64,000 nt of DNA from positions 1 through 64,000 of the forward strand of contig JAFEDT010000008.1 of the NCBI GenBank assembly GCA_018241445.1, in the 5' to 3' direction. The translations under genes and the position numbers were made by a program. The first letter of the stretch is position 1, and each line of letters starts with the position of its first letter. Shown in pieces: positions 24,946-35,140 of the stretch. The DNA is from Pseudomonadota bacterium (GTDB taxonomy: Bacteria; Pseudomonadota; Gammaproteobacteria; Steroidobacterales; Steroidobacteraceae). The notes beneath the pieces were generated by a model, which saw only the letters and a program-made list of their open reading frames with translations, searched no databases and was not told the DNA's origin.

Positions 24946-27192
24946 TCAGCTCTTCGCCGCACGCGCCGCGGCGAGATCGAACGGCAGCGAATGCAGCCTG
25001 ACACCAGTGGCCATGCGCACTGCGTTGGCCACGGCCGGGGCGATGGGCGGCGTGCCCGGCTCGCCCACCCCGGAAGGGGCGCCGGTCGATGGCAGGATGT
25101 GCACCTCGATGACCCGCGGCATCTCGTTGATGCGCAATACCTGGTACTGGTGGAAGTTGGTCTGATCCACATGCCCGTCGGTCAGCGTGATGCGCCCGTA
25201 CAGCGCGGCTGACAGGCCGTAAGCGATGGCGCCCTGCATCTGCGCGCGCACCACGTCGGGCGTGACGGCAATGCCGCAATCGACGGCACAGACCACGCGA
25301 TCCACCGTGATGTGATCGTCCTTCACCGTCACCTCTGCCACCTGCGCGACTACGGAGCCGAAAGACTCATGCACCGCCACGCCCCTGCCACGGCCCTTGC
25401 CACCGGCGAAGGGCTGGTTCCAGCCGGACTTTTCCGCGGCCAGCTTCAGCACGGCCGTGTGCCGCGGGTGCTTGCCCAGCAGCTTCAGGCGAAAGGCAAC
25501 CGGGTCCTCGCCGGCCGCCTGCGCCAGTTCGTCGATCATCACTTCCTTGGAATAGGCCGTGTGCGTGTGGCCCACCGAGCGCCACCACAGCACCGGCACG
25601 CCCACGGTCGGACCGTTCCAGCGAACGTCGACGTGGTCCAGGTCGTACTCCTCGGCGACGTTGCCCTCCACCGCGGTCGGGTCCACGCCGTCCTTTATCA
25701 TCATCGGCCCAAACGGCGTGCCGGCGACGATGGACTGCCCCACGATGCGCTGCCGGATGGCCACCTTGCCGTCGCTGCCGATCGCGGCGCTGATGCGGTG
25801 GAAGTTGAGCGGCCGGTAGCGGCCACCGGTGATGTCGTCCTCCCGGGTCCAGATCAGGCGCACCGGGAACTTGCCACCCGTGGCCTTCGCGATCGAGGCC
25901 ACCTCGGAGATGTAGTCGGATTCCGGGTTGGCGCGACGTCCGAACGTTCCGCCGGCTGCGAGGGTATGGATGGTCACCTGCTCGGGCTTCAGGCCCACCG
26001 CTGCGGCCGCCATGGCCTGGTCCAGGGTCTGGAACTGGCTGCCGGCCCAGATCTCGCACTGGTCCTTTCCCAGGCGGCACACGGCTGTCAGCGGCTCCAT
26101 GGGCGCGTGCGCAAGGTAGGGGAACTCGAATTCGCCCTCGACATGATGGGCTGCGCGCGCGATCGCGGCGTCGGCATCGCCCGCGCTCGCCACCTTGATT
26201 GCATCCTGGCTGTGCGCCAGGTCGCGGTACTCCTGCAGCAGCCCGGCCGTGCCGCGTTTCTCGGCGCCGGATTCGTCCCAGGTCACGCTCAGGGCTTCAC
26301 GGCCCTTGCGCGCGGCCCACAGCCCGCGCGCCACCACCGCGACACCGCGCGGAATCTGCACCACGTCGACGACGCCGGCCACCGCCCTGGCTTTGCTGGC
26401 ATCGATGGAAGCAACCTTGCCACCGAAGCGCGGCGGCCGCAGCACCACGGCCGTCATCATGCCCGGCAACATGACATCGATGGCGAACTGCTGCCTGCCG
26501 GAAGACTTGGCACGGCTGTCCAGCCGCGGCAGATGCTCGTTGCCGATAATGCGGAACTTCGCCGGATCCTTCAGCGTGACTTGCGCCGGCACCGCCTGGC
26601 GTGCAGCGCTGCCAGCCAGCTCGCCGAAGCGCGCCGAGCGTCCGCTGGCCGCGTGCGACAGCACGCCTTCGCTCACGGTGACTTCGCCGGCGGGCACCTT
26701 CCAGTGCTCGGCGGCTGCGGCAACCAGCATGGCGCGCGCGGTTGCGCCCGCCTGCCGCAGCTGGTTCCAGGAGTTGGCCACGGCGGTGGAACCCCCGGTC
26801 AGCTGGACCTTGCCCCCCATCGCCAGGTTGCCGTACATCGGCACGAGCGCCGGGGCGTTCTCCACCCGCATCTGTGCCCAGGAGGCATCCAGCTCCTCGG
26901 CCACGATGGCGGGCAGGCCGGTCCATACGCCCTGCCCGGCTTCCAGGTGCTTGGAAATCACGGTCACCGTGTCATCGGGGGCGATATGCACGAATGGCAT
27001 CGCGAACGAACCAGGTACGGCACCCGCGGCGGCCGCGGACTGCGCCGCCGCCTCGCCGCCGGGAAGGATGATGCCCAGGGTCAGCCCGGTCCCCGCCAGG
27101 GTGCTCAACTGCAGGAACTGGCGGCGGGTCAGATCCCGGCCGGTGCCGGACCCGGCCGCGGCGGCGGCCTCTTCTACATGACGGAAGTACAT
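24946..27192 (-). CDS. Molybdenum hydroxylase large subunit (xanthine dehydrogenase family, isoquinoline 1-oxidoreductase beta type)
   Basis: 748 residues. A Tat signal ([20 protein letters not shown]) sends it folded to the periplasm. Molybdopterin-binding segments are [31 protein letters not shown] and the C-terminal [13 protein letters not shown] with the catalytic Glu. In this subfamily the subunit works with a small 2Fe-2S protein and a c-type cytochrome; neither is encoded next to it in the window. Substrate unknown (aldehydes or N-heterocycles are typical). The start has GGAG at a suitable distance. It lies convergent with and 4 bases from the LOG gene. Confidence 0.9.
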   Translation of the reverse strand: MYFRHVEEAAAAAGSGTGRDLTRRQFLQLSTLAGTGLTLGIILPGGEAAAQSAAAAGAVPGSFAMPFVHIAPDDTVTVISKHLEAGQGVWTGLPAIVAEELDASWAQMRVENAPALVPMYGNLAMGGKVQLTGGSTAVANSWNQLRQAGATARAMLVAAAAEHWKVPAGEVTVSEGVLSHAASGRSARFGELAGSAARQAVPAQVTLKDPAKFRIIGNEHLPRLDSRAKSSGRQQFAIDVMLPGMMTAVVLRPPRFGGKVASIDASKARAVAGVVDVVQIPRGVAVVARGLWAARKGREALSVTWDESGAEKRGTAGLLQEYRDLAHSQDAIKVASAGDADAAIARAAHHVEGEFEFPYLAHAPMEPLTAVCRLGKDQCEIWAGSQFQTLDQAMAAAAVGLKPEQVTIHTLAAGGTFGRRANPESDYISEVASIAKATGGKFPVRLIWTREDDITGGRYRPLNFHRISAAIGSDGKVAIRQRIVGQSIVAGTPFGPMMIKDGVDPTAVEGNVAEEYDLDHVDVRWNGPTVGVPVLWWRSVGHTHTAYSKEVMIDELAQAAGEDPVAFRLKLLGKHPRHTAVLKLAAEKSGWNQPFAGGKGRGRGVAVHESFGSVVAQVAEVTVKDDHITVDRVVCAVDCGIAVTPDVVRAQMQGAIAYGLSAALYGRITLTDGHVDQTNFHQYQVLRINEMPRVIEVHILPSTGAPSGVGEPGTPPIAPAVANAVRMATGVRLHSLPFDLAAARAAKS

Positions 27193-27315
27193 GCGCGCTC
27201 CGTGACCGGTCGGTGGGAAGAGCCGGTGATCCTGCGCGGATCATAGCCCTGTACCCGAACAGCGCACACCTCCCCTTCGGAGGGCCGCGGTGTGCGGCGA
27301 TCGCGGAGGCGGGGG

Positions 27316-28968
27316 CTAGTGCCGATCCGTGGCGTCGATGAAGGAATCCAGGTCCGCCTTCATCTTCGCCATCGACGGTGGATTCACATACATCATGTGC
27401 CCGGCTTCGTAGTACTTCATCTGGATCCGGGTTCCGACGCCGGGAGGCAATCCCAGGTGCGCCATGACGTACTCGGTCGCGGAAAACGGCGTCGCCAGGT
27501 CGTAATACCCGTTCAGCACCAGCACGCGCAGGTTGGCGTCCTGGGTCAGCGCCTGCGCCAGGTCGACGCCGGAATTGACCATCGGCTGCGTCCCCTGCGA
27601 AGTGTTATGTGTCCATTTCCACTTGTCGCCGATGGCGAAGTTGGTGGCATGGTAGGTGGCGTCCTGGCCGAATTTCAGCTCGCCGTGGTAGTAGTCGAGA
27701 AACGCCGCGGTGAAGGCGGCGCTGATGGCCGCGGCCTGCGGATCGTAGTCGGTCTCCTTGGCGCGCGGGTCGGAGCTGGGTCCGGTGAAGCGGCCGTCCA
27801 GGCGCCCGACCACTTTGCGCTGCGCGCGCAGCAGTTCGTGCGCAAACTGGTTCTCACTGACGCGCAGGTTGGCGGCTTCCAGGTACTCCGGGCTCAGGCC
27901 CGTGTACTCATGCATCTTCTCCACCACCGCCGCACGCTCCTGCGCGCCCAGCGCGTCACCCTTCAGCAGCGCCGAGGCGTACGGCCCCTGCGCGTAGGCG
28001 CGCACCTCGTCCAGGAACGGCTCGAGCGCCGCGGGCTGAGTGGGCAGGGCGTGCTGATACCAGGCCACGGCCGCAAAGCCCGGCAGGTACACCGAGTAGG
28101 GCCGGTCGTTGCCGGGCAGCTCGGCAAAGATCGCCTCCAGGTCCGTCGCCACCGACACCAGGACCAGGCCGTTGAAACTGACCGAGCGGCGCGCACGCAG
28201 CCAGTTCACGATCGCCGCGCCACGCGTGGTGCCGTAGCTCTCGCCCAGCAGGTACTTGGGAGAGCTCCAGCGGTTGTTGTCGCTCAGGTACTGTGCGATG
28301 AAACGGCCGATGGAGTCGATGTCCGGATCGACGCTCCAGAACTCCTCGTCCTTGTGTCCGCAGAGCGCGTGGCTCAATCCCGTGCCGACCGGGTCGATCA
28401 TCACCAGGTCGCTGCGGTCCAGCACCCCGTACTCGTTCTGCACCGTGCGATAGGGACCGGCGGGAGTGGGCGCCTGATCGGCCACCACCACGCGCTTCGG
28501 TCCCAGGACCCCCATGTGCAGCCACATGGACGAGGAACCGGGCCCGCCATTGAAGGCGAACATGATGGGCCGGCTCGCCGGATCCTTCACACCACTGCGC
28601 GTGTAGGCCACGTAGCCGAGGCTTGCGATCGGCCGGTCCTCGTCATCGCGCACGATCAGCTTTCCGGCCGTGGCGGTGTAGTCGAAGGCCTGGCCGCGCA
28701 CGTCCAGGCGGTGGTGGGTCACGGAGCTGGCCGGGTCCGGCAGGCGTACCCACTGGTCCTTCATCTCCGGTTTCACGTCGATGCGGCATTGCTGCAGGAC
28801 CGCCGCAGCCATGGGACCCAGCACGGCGGCAGCGGATGCCGGCGCGGCGGCGGCGGACGCCGCCCCGGTGGCATCGGCCGTGCGGGCCTGCAGGGGGAGT
28901 GCCGGGACCGTGGCCGCAATCACCGTTAACGTCAGTGCGCTGCGGATCCCTGCGATCGGGCTCGTCAT
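27316..28968 (-). CDS. Secreted S10-family serine carboxypeptidase
   Basis: 550 residues with a signal peptide (IRSALTLTVIAATVPALPLQ). The alpha/beta-hydrolase catalytic residues of the S10 family are visible: FNGGPGSSSMW (oxyanion hole), S244 in LLGESYGTTRG, Asp in LNGYYDLATPF and His in YYEAGHMMYV. The enzyme is predicted to remove C-terminal residues from peptides in the periplasm or outside the cell. The ATG at 28968 has GGAG just upstream; a GTG at 28992 would add 8 residues before the signal peptide. Confidence 0.92.
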   Translation of the reverse strand: MTSPIAGIRSALTLTVIAATVPALPLQARTADATGAASAAAAPASAAAVLGPMAAAVLQQCRIDVKPEMKDQWVRLPDPASSVTHHRLDVRGQAFDYTATAGKLIVRDDEDRPIASLGYVAYTRSGVKDPASRPIMFAFNGGPGSSSMWLHMGVLGPKRVVVADQAPTPAGPYRTVQNEYGVLDRSDLVMIDPVGTGLSHALCGHKDEEFWSVDPDIDSIGRFIAQYLSDNNRWSSPKYLLGESYGTTRGAAIVNWLRARRSVSFNGLVLVSVATDLEAIFAELPGNDRPYSVYLPGFAAVAWYQHALPTQPAALEPFLDEVRAYAQGPYASALLKGDALGAQERAAVVEKMHEYTGLSPEYLEAANLRVSENQFAHELLRAQRKVVGRLDGRFTGPSSDPRAKETDYDPQAAAISAAFTAAFLDYYHGELKFGQDATYHATNFAIGDKWKWTHNTSQGTQPMVNSGVDLAQALTQDANLRVLVLNGYYDLATPFSATEYVMAHLGLPPGVGTRIQMKYYEAGHMMYVNPPSMAKMKADLDSFIDATDRH

Positions 28969-29089
28969 ATCTCCGTTCTCCCTGGCTGCCACAGGTCATG
29001 CGGCCGCAGGCTTATACCATGCGCCGTGCCACAGGCGGCTCGCGTACCGCGCAGATGCGCCATGACGACCCGGTCCCGCGGCAAGCCGT

Positions 29090-29095
29090 TAAGAT
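29090..29095 (+). promoter_or_regulatory. Candidate -10 box (TAAGAT) of trmB
   Basis: TAAGAT lies 16 bases before the trmB ATG at 29106. No clear -35 element and only a weak purine stretch precede the start codon. Confidence 0.25.
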
Positions 29096-29105
29096 GCGGC
29101 AGGTC

Positions 29106-29786
29106 ATGATTCAGCACCCGCGCGCCATCCGCTCCTTTGTCACCCGCACCGGGCGCATCACCGCCGCCCAGGAACGCGCGCTCGAGGAGTTCTGGCCGCA
29201 CTTCGGGGTGGACTTCAGTCCCGCGCCGCTGGACCTCACCCAGCTGTTCGGGCGCACGGTCCCGCTGACCGTGGAGATTGGTTTCGGCAACGGCGACAAC
29301 CTGCTGGCGCTGGCCGCCACGCACCCCGAGCGTAGTTACCTCGGTATCGAGGTGCACCGGCCCGGGGTCGGGCGGCTGATGCTCGCGCTGCACGAGCGGG
29401 GCCTGGCCAACGTGCGGGTCGTCCGCCACGACGCGGTCGAGGTACTGCGCCACCAACTCGCACCCGGGGCGGCCGAGGAGATCCTGATCCTGTTTCCCGA
29501 CCCGTGGCCCAAGAAGCGCCATCACAAGCGCCGCCTGCTGCAGCGCGATTTCGCCGAACTGGCGGCCAGCCGCTTGTGTTCGGACGGGGTGCTGCGGCTG
29601 GCGACCGACTGGGAGCCTTACGCCGGGCAGATGCTGGAGGTGCTGGAGCAGACCGCCGGCCTGCGCAACCTTTCGACGCAGGGCGGCTTCGTCCCCCGCC
29701 CCGCCACCCGCGAGCCCACTCGCTTCGAACGCCGCGGCGAGCGGCTCGGGCACGGCGTGTGGGATCTCGCCTTCCAGCGCCGATAG
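29106..29786 (+). CDS. trmB: tRNA (guanine-N7-)-methyltransferase TrmB
   Basis: 226 residues. TrmB methylates G46 of tRNAs with AdoMet. Motifs seen are EIGFGNGDNLLALA (AdoMet site), YLGIEVHRPGVGRL, FPDPWPKKRHHKRRLLQ and LATDWEPYAGQMLEV. The ATG giving MIQHPRAIRSFVTR matches the family start; another ATG lies 12 bases upstream. It ends 2 bases before the convergent marC gene. Confidence 0.95.
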   Translation: MIQHPRAIRSFVTRTGRITAAQERALEEFWPHFGVDFSPAPLDLTQLFGRTVPLTVEIGFGNGDNLLALAATHPERSYLGIEVHRPGVGRLMLALHERGLANVRVVRHDAVEVLRHQLAPGAAEEILILFPDPWPKKRHHKRRLLQRDFAELAASRLCSDGVLRLATDWEPYAGQMLEVLEQTAGLRNLSTQGGFVPRPATREPTRFERRGERLGHGVWDLAFQRR

Positions 29787-29788
29787 CC

Positions 29789-30418
29789 TCACGACCCGAA
29801 GACGTGACGCAGGCCATCCAGCACAAACTGCACCGCGAGCGCCCCCAGGATCACCCCCGAGAGGCGACTGGCGACATTGGCCCCCGTGACGCCAATGACG
29901 CGCATCAGGGGTTCCGCCGCCAGCATCAACAGCAGGGAGATCGCCAGCACCAGCAGCACCGCCGCCAGGTAGGCCAGAAAGACCACCGGATGGTCGGCGA
30001 TGTGGATCGGTCCGAACCACAACAGGATGGTAGCGAGCGCACCGGGCCCGGCGATGAAGGGAAACGCCAGCGGGAACACCGAGATGTCCGCGCGGCGGCG
30101 GCTTTCGGCCGCCTCGTCGCTGGAGGTGCGCGTTCCGGACTCGCGCGCGAATACCATCTCCAGGGACAGCAGGAACAGCAGCAGGCCACCGAATATGCGG
30201 AATGCCTCCAGGCTGATGCCCATCAGCTCCAGGAACGCTGCACCCCCCAACGCGAACAGCAACAGGATCGCCGTCGCCACCAGCACCGCCTTGACCGCCA
30301 TGCGCCGCTTGAAGGCCGTCGCGGCGCCGGCCGTCAGTCCTGAAAACAGTGGAATGAGTGAAATCGGCTCCACCACCACGAAGAAGACGACGAAGAATTT
30401 GAGTGGCTGTTCCAGCAT
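29789..30418 (-). CDS. MarC-family integral membrane protein
   Basis: 209 residues with six hydrophobic helices. Family features are FVVVEPISLIPLFSGLT in the first helix-loop, GGLLLFLLSLEMVF and FPLAFPFIAGPGALATILL. Inner-membrane protein of unknown transport role; despite the historical name it is not a proven multiple-antibiotic-resistance determinant. The open frame continues upstream to 31135 but is a shadow there. Confidence 0.92.
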   Translation of the reverse strand: MLEQPLKFFVVFFVVVEPISLIPLFSGLTAGAATAFKRRMAVKAVLVATAILLLFALGGAAFLELMGISLEAFRIFGGLLLFLLSLEMVFARESGTRTSSDEAAESRRRADISVFPLAFPFIAGPGALATILLWFGPIHIADHPVVFLAYLAAVLLVLAISLLLMLAAEPLMRVIGVTGANVASRLSGVILGALAVQFVLDGLRHVFGS

Positions 30419-30541
30419 GGCAGTGCAACAAAAAGGGTTCTTGAAAGCCGCCCGGGTGAGGCGCACCATCGACCGGGAATTGTAGGCGCACGACGCGACG
30501 GGCAATAGCCCGCGAGACCCTGGCAACGAACGAGGTGGCGA

Positions 30542-30853
30542 ATGACGACTCCTCGACCCGACATCGGCGGCTGGTACCGCCTGGACGGCAGCGCCCTGTT
30601 CGAAGTGGTTGCGCTGGATGAGGACGACGGCACCGTCGAGATCCAGTACTTCGACGGCACCGTTGAAGAGATGGATATCGAGGACTGGGAAGCGCAGTGG
30701 GATGACGGCGCGCTCGAGGCGGCCGAAGCCCCCGAGGACTGGTCCGGCTCGGTCGATGTCGACGAGGAAGACGACACCGCCGCGCATGGCGGCAAAGCCG
30801 AGGATCGCGAGGTGCGCGCCAGTGGCTACGAGGGCATCGATCTGTTCGAGTAG
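30542..30853 (+). CDS. Small acidic protein, DUF6763-like
   Basis: 103 residues, strongly acidic (EVVALDEDDGTVEIQYFDGT, EDWSGSVDVDEED). The N-terminal DIGGWYRLDGSALFEVV and IQYFDGTVEEMDIEDW resemble a family of small acidic proteins common in gammaproteobacteria (I believe DUF6763). GAGG precedes the ATG. Function unknown. Its 3' end overlaps the Rieske gene on the other strand by 28 bases. Confidence 0.75.
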   Translation: MTTPRPDIGGWYRLDGSALFEVVALDEDDGTVEIQYFDGTVEEMDIEDWEAQWDDGALEAAEAPEDWSGSVDVDEEDDTAAHGGKAEDREVRASGYEGIDLFE

Positions 30854-31233
30854 GCCGGCGGAGCCTCCGCCGGCGGCGCCTCCGCCAGCAGCACCAGGTC
30901 GTCGAACACCTGCACCGCCACCGGGGTGAGTGAGCGCCCCGCGCAGGGGCCCGCCAGGCACAGGCCGCTCTCCTTGTCGAAGACCGCGCCGTGCGAGCAG
31001 CACACGATCAGCGCACCGTCGGCGCTGAGGAAGCGCCCCGGAACCAGGTCGAGCGGGTGACCCGCGTGCGGGCAGCGGTTGACGAAGGCGCGCACTCCGC
31101 CGGTCGTATTCAACACCAGGCCCCGCAGCGGCCATTCACCACCGCCGACGCAGAAGGCGCGCGCAGTGTCCGGGGCGAGGTCGCTGACGCGGCAGATGAC
31201 CCGCGTGAGATCCAGTTCGGGTGGGGCGCTCAT
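30826..31233 (-). CDS. Rieske 2Fe-2S ferredoxin-like protein
   Basis: 135 residues. Both cluster-binding boxes are present, NRCPHAGHPL (C-x-H) and CCSHGAVFD (C-x2-H), in a single Rieske fold without a membrane anchor. It is probably a small cytoplasmic electron carrier. The ATG overlaps the end of the MFS gene (ATGA), making it the third gene of an xth-mfs-Rieske unit. Partner oxidoreductase unknown. Confidence 0.88.
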   Translation of the reverse strand: MSAPPELDLTRVICRVSDLAPDTARAFCVGGGEWPLRGLVLNTTGGVRAFVNRCPHAGHPLDLVPGRFLSADGALIVCCSHGAVFDKESGLCLAGPCAGRSLTPVAVQVFDDLVLLAEAPPAEAPPAYSNRSMPS

Positions 31234-32492
31234 GCGGCCTGCGGCCGTTGATCGAGCGACTCGATGCGGCGGCGGTTCCACCACACACAGGCGAGCCCGG
31301 GCAAAGCGAGCACGAAGCTCGCCACATAATAGATGTACCAGCCGCCGTGGTCGGCAACCCAGCCGGCCGGATATCCCAGACTGTAGCGCGGCAGCACTGC
31401 CAGGGCAGACAGCAAGGCGTATTGAAACGCACTGTAGCGCGTGTCGCACATCGCCATGATCAGCGCGACCAGGGCGATGTTGCCCATGGCGGCGGCGAGG
31501 TGCTCGATGACGACCGCCGCGGCCATCACCGCGTAGCTCTTGCCGCTGAGCGCGAGCACACAGTAGAGCAGGTTGGAGAGCGCCTGCAGCACCCCGAAAG
31601 CCAGCATGGAACGCAGCAGTCCCAGGCGCACCATGAAGATGCCGCCGAGCAGGGAGCCCGCCAGCGAACTGACGGTGAACAGCGCCTTCACGATGGCGCC
31701 GATCTCGTGTTTGGAGAAACCGACGTCCATCATGAAGGGCGTGAACAGCTTGTTGGCGAACGCATCGCCGATCTTGAACAACAGCACCACCGCAATCAGC
31801 GCCTGCGCGCCCGGCGTGGCCAGCAGTTCCCGCAGCGGCGTCACCACCGATTCGGCAAGGGAGCGCGGCCGGTACTGGTTGTGCGATGACGGCGCACGCC
31901 ACGTGGCCAGGCAGAACAGCGCCATGACGCCCGCCAGCACCAGCAAGGCGACGCGCCAGCCGAAGTAGTCGGCCGCGATCAGCGAGAAGGCCGAGGCCGC
32001 GTAGGCGGCGGTGCGGTAACCCAGGTTCACGGCCGCGGCCGCCATGCCACGCTCCTGCGGCAGCGTGACATCCGTGCGCCAGGCATCGTAGGCGATGTCC
32101 TGGGTGGCCGAAAAAAACACGATGGCGAACGCGCACAGCGCGAAGGGCAGCAGGTGGGCGGCCGGATCCTGCACGGCGAACAGGGCGATCGCCGCCGCCA
32201 GCGCCAGCTGCATCAGCATGATCCAGCCACGGCGGCGACCCAGGAACGGCAGCGTGTAGCGGTCGATCAGCGGCGCCCACAGGGGCTTGAGCAGGTAGGG
32301 GATCGCAACATAGGTCAGCAACCCGATGGTGGTGTTGCTGGCGCCGACGTCCTTCAGCCAGGCCTGCAGTGAGCTCTCGGTGACCTGGTTCGGAAAACCC
32401 GAGGCCGCTCCCAGCAGCAGGATTGCCAGCATCTTCGGCGTGGCCAGCACCTCGCGCAGACGCGGCTTCACCGCGGAGGCCGGCTGGTTCAA
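31230..32492 (-). CDS. MFS permease, AmpG-like
   Basis: About 420 residues with 12 hydrophobic helices. The N-terminal LLGAASGFPNQVTESSLQAW, YVAIPYLLKPLWAPLIDRY and FFSATQDIAYDAWRTDV follow the pattern of AmpG and related acetyl-CoA/muropeptide transporters. AmpG carries GlcNAc-anhydroMurNAc peptides into the cytoplasm for cell-wall recycling; this function is likely but not proven by sequence alone. The TTG at 32492 overlaps the xth stop (TTGA). A GTG at 32471 is the alternative. Confidence 0.85.
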   Translation of the reverse strand: MNQPASAVKPRLREVLATPKMLAILLLGAASGFPNQVTESSLQAWLKDVGASNTTIGLLTYVAIPYLLKPLWAPLIDRYTLPFLGRRRGWIMLMQLALAAAIALFAVQDPAAHLLPFALCAFAIVFFSATQDIAYDAWRTDVTLPQERGMAAAAVNLGYRTAAYAASAFSLIAADYFGWRVALLVLAGVMALFCLATWRAPSSHNQYRPRSLAESVVTPLRELLATPGAQALIAVVLLFKIGDAFANKLFTPFMMDVGFSKHEIGAIVKALFTVSSLAGSLLGGIFMVRLGLLRSMLAFGVLQALSNLLYCVLALSGKSYAVMAAAVVIEHLAAAMGNIALVALIMAMCDTRYSAFQYALLSALAVLPRYSLGYPAGWVADHGGWYIYYVASFVLALPGLACVWWNRRRIESLDQRPQAA

Positions 32493-33256
32493 AGGGCGTA
32501 GTCCAGGGTGAGCGGCGCGTGGTCGGAGAAACGCGCCGCCGTGTAGATGCTGCCGCGGCGCGCCCGTCCGGCGAGTGAGCGGCTGACCACCTGGTAATCG
32601 ATGCGCCAGCCGACATTGTTCTGCCGCGCGCGACCGCGGTTGGACCACCAGGTGTACAGGTCCGGACCCGGGCACACCTCGCGGAACGCGTCCACGTAGC
32701 CGCGGCGGCCGAACAGGTCATCCATCCAGGCGCGCTCCCCGGGCAGGAAGCCGGAGTTCTTCTGGTTGGACTTCCAGTTGCGCAGATCGATGGGGCGATG
32801 GGCAATGTTCCAGTCGCCGCTGAGGATGTACGGCAGCCTGCGGCGCCGCAGCCGCGCCAGGTGCGGCACGAAGGCATCCAGGAAACGGTACTTGGACGCC
32901 TGGCGTTCCTCGCCCGCCGAGCCGGACGGCAGGTACAGCGATACGACCGCGACCTTGCCGAGCTGCGCCTCCAGGTAGCGCCCCTCGCCGTCGAACTCCG
33001 GCACCCCGAAACCGCGCAACACGCGCGCGGGTTTCTCGCGGCTGTACAGCGCCACGCCGGCGTAGCCCTTGCGCTGCGCCGCGCAGAAATAGGCGTGGTA
33101 CCCCGGCAGCTCCACGTCGTGGCCGGCGAGCTGCGACTCCTGGCAGCGGGTCTCCTGCAGGCAGATCACGTCGGCGTTCTGCCGCCGCAGCCAGGGGTAC
33201 AGGCCCTTGGTCGCCGCCGAGCGCAGGCCGCAGACATTGACGGTGACGACACGCAT
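32489..33256 (-). CDS. xth: Exodeoxyribonuclease III (XthA/Crc-type)
   Basis: 255 residues, an AP endonuclease and 3'-exonuclease. Catalytic residues of the family are kept: E in CLQETRCQ, D and N in [14 protein letters not shown] in [10 protein letters not shown] and D-H in RFSDHAPLT. In pseudomonads the ExoIII-like gene beside pyrE is crc; here the intact active site favours a true nuclease. It is divergent from pyrE with only 16 bases between start codons. TATGAT lies 12 bases before its ATG. Confidence 0.93.
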   Translation of the reverse strand: MRVVTVNVCGLRSAATKGLYPWLRRQNADVICLQETRCQESQLAGHDVELPGYHAYFCAAQRKGYAGVALYSREKPARVLRGFGVPEFDGEGRYLEAQLGKVAVVSLYLPSGSAGEERQASKYRFLDAFVPHLARLRRRRLPYILSGDWNIAHRPIDLRNWKSNQKNSGFLPGERAWMDDLFGRRGYVDAFREVCPGPDLYTWWSNRGRARQNNVGWRIDYQVVSRSLAGRARRGSIYTAARFSDHAPLTLDYAL

Positions 33257-33262
33257 CAGGCA

Positions 33263-33268
33263 ATCATA
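33263..33268 (-). promoter_or_regulatory. Candidate -10 box (TATGAT) of xth
   Basis: On the minus strand TATGAT is followed by TGCCTG and the xth ATG, so transcription would start at the initiation codon. It sits inside the 16-base gap shared with pyrE. Confidence 0.4.
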
Positions 33269-33272
33269 TGAC

Positions 33273-33932
33273 ATGCAGCAATACCAGCTCACCTTCATAG
33301 ACCTGGCGCTCAAGCGCTCCGCGCTGCGCTTCGGGCAGTTCACGCTCAAATCCGGGCGCCGCAGTCCCTATTTCTTCAACGCCGGCCTGTTCAGCGACGG
33401 CGAGTCGGCTGCGGTGCTGGGCCGCTGTTACGCGGACGCCATCGTCGCCTCGGGACTGGGTTTCGACATGCTGTTCGGTCCGGCCTACAAGGGAATCCCG
33501 CTCGCCACAGCGACTGCGGTGGGACTGGCGACAGCGCACGGCCGCAACGTGCCCTACGCCTTCAATCGCAAGGAGGCCAAGGATCACGGCGAGGGCGGCA
33601 ACATCGTCGGCACGCCGCTCGCCGGCCGCGTGTTGATCGTGGACGATGTCATCACCGCCGGTACGGCGGTGCGCGAATCACTGCAGGTCATCCGCGCCGC
33701 CGGGGCGCAAGCGGTCGGCGTGGCGCTGGCCCTGGACCGCCAGGAGCGGGGCCAGGGGACGCTGACAGCGGTGCAGGAGGTGCAGCAGCAGTACGGGCTC
33801 GCCTGTGTGAGCATCGTCACACTCGCCGACCTGATCGAGGCGCTGTCGCAGCCCGGCAGCACCGCCGCGCGCATTTCTGACGAGCAGCTCACAGCCCTGC
33901 GCGCCTACCAGGGTGAGTACGGACCTCTTTAG
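33273..33932 (+). CDS. pyrE: Orotate phosphoribosyltransferase PyrE
   Basis: 219 residues. PyrE makes orotidine 5'-monophosphate from orotate and PRPP. Conserved parts are [43 protein letters not shown] (catalytic loop) and the PRPP-binding [14 protein letters not shown]. The ATG at 33273 matches the family N-terminus ([13 protein letters not shown]). Its promoter must lie within the divergent xth gene because only 16 bases separate the two starts. Confidence 0.97.
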   Translation: MQQYQLTFIDLALKRSALRFGQFTLKSGRRSPYFFNAGLFSDGESAAVLGRCYADAIVASGLGFDMLFGPAYKGIPLATATAVGLATAHGRNVPYAFNRKEAKDHGEGGNIVGTPLAGRVLIVDDVITAGTAVRESLQVIRAAGAQAVGVALALDRQERGQGTLTAVQEVQQQYGLACVSIVTLADLIEALSQPGSTAARISDEQLTALRAYQGEYGPL

Positions 33933-33970
33933 GCTTGCCACGCGCCGCCGGCGGGGCGGAAACTAGGGCC

Positions 33971-34621
33971 ATGCACCTGCTGCGATCCTGTCTGCCTGTT
34001 GCGTTGGCCGCCACGCTGTGGCTCGGGTTCCCCGGCGCCGCCGCGGCCGCGCCCGCCACGACCAAGGGAACTGCGACCTACCGCTGGGTGGACGAGCACG
34101 GCGAGGTGCACTACGGCGACCAGATCCCGCCGCAGTACGCGAAGCAGGAACGCACGGTACTGAACGCCGAGGGTATCCCGGTACAGACCATGGAGGCGCA
34201 GAAGACGCCCGAGCAGCAGGCCAACGAAGCGCAGGAGCGCGCGCAGCAGATGAGGCAGCGCCAGCACGATGCCTTCCTGGTGACGACCTATACCTCGGTC
34301 AAGGACATCGAGTCGCTGCGCGATGCGCGCCTGGAGCAGATGCAGGGCCAGCGCGCCGCGGCCGATCAGTACGTGGAGACGCTGCGCTCGCGCCTGGCGA
34401 CGCTGCAGACACGCGCCTTCAACTTCCGGCCCTACAGCGCCAATCCCGCGGCACGGCGTATGCCGGACGACCTGGCGGAGAACCTGATCCGCACCGTGAG
34501 CGAGATGCAGACCCAGGCGGCCGCCCTGACTGCCAGGACCCAGGAGGAGGCCGAACTGCGGGCGCAGTTCCAGGCTGACATCGAGCGCTACAAGGAACTG
34601 CACACCATCCACTCCCAGTGA
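33971..34621 (+). CDS. DUF4124 domain exported protein
   Basis: 216 residues with a signal peptide (LPVALAATLWLGFPGAAAA). A DUF4124 motif follows (ATYRWVDEHGEVHYGDQIPP), a short beta unit common in proteobacterial envelope proteins. The remainder is a long helical, probably coiled-coil segment rich in Gln and Glu. Periplasmic, function unknown. Confidence 0.85.
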   Translation: MHLLRSCLPVALAATLWLGFPGAAAAAPATTKGTATYRWVDEHGEVHYGDQIPPQYAKQERTVLNAEGIPVQTMEAQKTPEQQANEAQERAQQMRQRQHDAFLVTTYTSVKDIESLRDARLEQMQGQRAAADQYVETLRSRLATLQTRAFNFRPYSANPAARRMPDDLAENLIRTVSEMQTQAAALTARTQEEAELRAQFQADIERYKELHTIHSQ

Positions 34622-34663
34622 ACGGGCCGCAAGCGCCTTTGCCGATGGCGCCGCGGTCCGCCT

Positions 34664-35140
34664 CTACTGTCGGCCCGAGTGCCCGAAGCCCCCTTCCCCG
34701 CGCGCCGACGTGGTGAAGTCGGCAACCACTTCCAGATCCACCTGCACCACCGGCATCACCACCAGTTGCGCGATGCGCTCGCCGGGCTGCACGGTGAAGG
34801 GTTCGCGGCCACGGTTCCAGCAGGACACCATGAGTTGCCCCTGGTAGTCGGAATCGATCAGCCCGACCAGGTTGCCCAGCACGATGCCGTGCTTATGGCC
34901 CAGCCCGGAGCGCGGCAGTATCACCGCGGCCAGCCCCGGATCCTCCACGTGGATGGCCAGCCCCGTCGGCAGCAGCTGAGCTTCGCCCGGCGCCAGCAGC
35001 CGCGGCGCGTCCAGGCAGGCGCGCAGATCCAGGCCGGCGGAGCCCGCGGTGGCGTAGGCTGGCAGGGGAAACTCGCGCCCGATGCGCTCATCGAGAATCC
35101 GCACCTGCAAGGCACGGCGGCCAGGCGCGGATGCGCTCAC
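34664..35140 (-). CDS. dut: dUTP diphosphatase Dut
   Basis: 158 residues, trimeric dUTPase. The five family motifs are present: [47 protein letters not shown] and the C-terminal [12 protein letters not shown]. It hydrolyses dUTP to dUMP, keeping uracil out of DNA. The GTG start overlaps the coaBC stop (GTGA); coaBC-dut is a common gammaproteobacterial pair. Confidence 0.97.
   Translation of the reverse strand: MSASAPGRRALQVRILDERIGREFPLPAYATAGSAGLDLRACLDAPRLLAPGEAQLLPTGLAIHVEDPGLAAVILPRSGLGHKHGIVLGNLVGLIDSDYQGQLMVSCWNRGREPFTVQPGERIAQLVVMPVVQVDLEVVADFTTSARGEGGFGHSGRQ

Noticed and set aside
25312..28929. Two long plus-strand frames (644 and 545 codons)
   Set aside because: They mirror the molybdenum hydroxylase and S10 peptidase genes; both real genes have signal sequences and catalytic motifs on the other strand.
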